Below, piece by piece: positions 55,727-56,229 of a stretch of DNA of 56,229 nucleotides. The notes beneath the pieces are model-generated. The model was not told where the DNA came from, did not search any database, and worked only from the letters and a program-made list of their open reading frames with translations. The DNA comes from a bacterium (GTDB lineage Bacteria; Bacillota_I; Bacilli_A; RF39; UBA660): assembly GCA_029099845.1 (NCBI GenBank), contig JAQXOT010000020.1, positions 1 through 56,229 on the forward strand. Reading direction: 5' to 3'. Both the position numbers and the translations under genes were made by a program. Numbering within the stretch: position 1 is the first letter of the stretch; each line of letters opens with the position of its first letter.

Positions 55727-56185
55727 ATGTTAAAAAAAGTAAGTGTATTCATAGGATTTTTTTTACCATGGTTTTTAGCTTCTGCTGTTCCAGTTGATTA
55801 TAATTATTATAGTAGTATAAACTTACCTAGTTTTGCACCACCTAAACTCTTTTTTATTATTGCTTGGGCAATAGTTTATACTTTTATTGCTTTAAGTTCA
55901 AGTAGTATCCTTAATAATTATAAATGGAATGAAGTAACAAAATCTTATAAGGTTACACTCTTAATCAATTATCTTTTTAATCAAGCCTATACACTAATAT
56001 TTTTTGGCTTAAAAAATAATTTTTTAGCTTTTGTTGATACTGTTGGGACTTTTATTTCTTGTTTATTTTTATGCTTAGAAACATCAAATTTAAAAGAAAA
56101 AAGTACGAGGTTATTAATTCCCTATGTACTTTTATCTTTTTTTGCTGTTATTTTAGCTTTTTCTATTTTTATTTTAAATAACTAG
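55727..56185 (+). CDS. tspO: TspO/MBR family membrane protein
   Basis: A 152-residue protein with five hydrophobic helices. The early part reads VDYNYYSSINLPSFAPPKLFF, where LPSFAPPKLFFIIAW is the TspO motif, followed by AIVYTFIALS. TspO proteins bind porphyrins and related ligands and may degrade or shuttle them. GAGGTGATT precedes the ATG. It is divergent from the rhomboid gene and its stop codon overlaps the stop of the next gene on the other strand. Confidence 0.88.
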   Translation: MLKKVSVFIGFFLPWFLASAVPVDYNYYSSINLPSFAPPKLFFIIAWAIVYTFIALSSSSILNNYKWNEVTKSYKVTLLINYLFNQAYTLIFFGLKNNFLAFVDTVGTFISCLFLCLETSNLKEKSTRLLIPYVLLSFFAVILAFSIFILNN

Positions 56186-56229
56186 TTTGGTAAGTCAAAA
56201 ACAGTAAAGCGTTCAGTATTTAAATTGTT
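56182..56229 (-). CDS. C-terminal end of an unidentified gene (partial)
   Basis: The minus strand from the window edge reads NNLNTERFTVFDLPN then stop (TAG, complement of 56182-56184). Only 15 residues are visible, too few to identify. Its stop overlaps that of the tspO gene by two bases. Confidence 0.5.
   Translation of the reverse strand, partial: NNLNTERFTVFDLPN

Overview
This window comes from an A+T-rich, Gram-positive-type low-GC Firmicute (Bacilli/Erysipelotrichia level). Gene order resembles Bacillus subtilis in several blocks, and the content would suit an uncultured gut lineage of the RF39 or related kind; that assignment is inferred from style and synteny, not measured. UGA is used as a stop codon (for example at the ends of the YutH-like, VirB4 N-part and dgt genes), so this is not the Mycoplasma code. 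Start codons include TTG and GTG with good Shine-Dalgarno sites.

Left part (1-21 kb) is core chromosome. A minus-strand tRNA operon (Val-Thr-Tyr) runs off the left edge. It is followed by a yutI/yutH/yutD/yunB block and the forespore sigma factor gene sigG with its ylmC partner, then tRNA-modification genes (ttcA-like, trmL), a large U32 protein, a rubrerythrin with a near-perfect PerR-type box, the spore-coat pair ysxE-spoVID, lon, tig, a trpS with a cysteine motif like the [4Fe-4S] TrpRS of Thermotoga, yjbA, rmuC, a TVP38/DedA-type membrane protein and a small rhodanese. Four recognisable sporulation/coat genes plus sigG argue that the lineage sporulates or recently did.

Middle part (about 21.1-47.2 kb) is the notable region: 22 minus-strand genes bounded by strong terminators (21105-21134 and, just upstream, the greA terminator 47198-47227). 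It combines a Tad/Flp-pilus set (CpaF ATPase, two TadB/TadC-type membrane proteins, CpaB/SAF protein, TadZ-like protein, a 52-residue Flp-like pilin and pseudopilin-like proteins) with a type IV secretion set (VirD4, a VirB4 split in two, VirB3/PrgI-like, VirB6/TrbL-like, two paralogous VirB2-like proteins and a SpoIID-C39 wall hydrolase). It also carries a class B sortase, a 1025-residue cysteine-rich secreted protein and DUF6273-like surface modules at both ends. No relaxase, integrase, replication gene, attachment site or prepilin peptidase is visible, so it looks like a chromosomally fixed, envelope-spanning machine rather than an integrative conjugative element. Internal promoters sit in front of the two small pilin candidates, and one of these also has its own terminator.

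Right part (47-56 kb) returns to core genes: greA, a dGTPase-like HD protein, and the conserved ireB-ruvX-DUF1292-mltG-trmR-trhP1-trhP2 series. The trhP/trmR genes are expected to make 5-methoxyuridine at U34, and two expected substrates, tRNA-Val(UAC) and tRNA-Thr(UGU), are encoded at the left end of the same window. A GluP-type rhomboid protease, a TspO homologue and the tail of one unidentified gene close the window. No stretch longer than about 175 bases lacks a gene.
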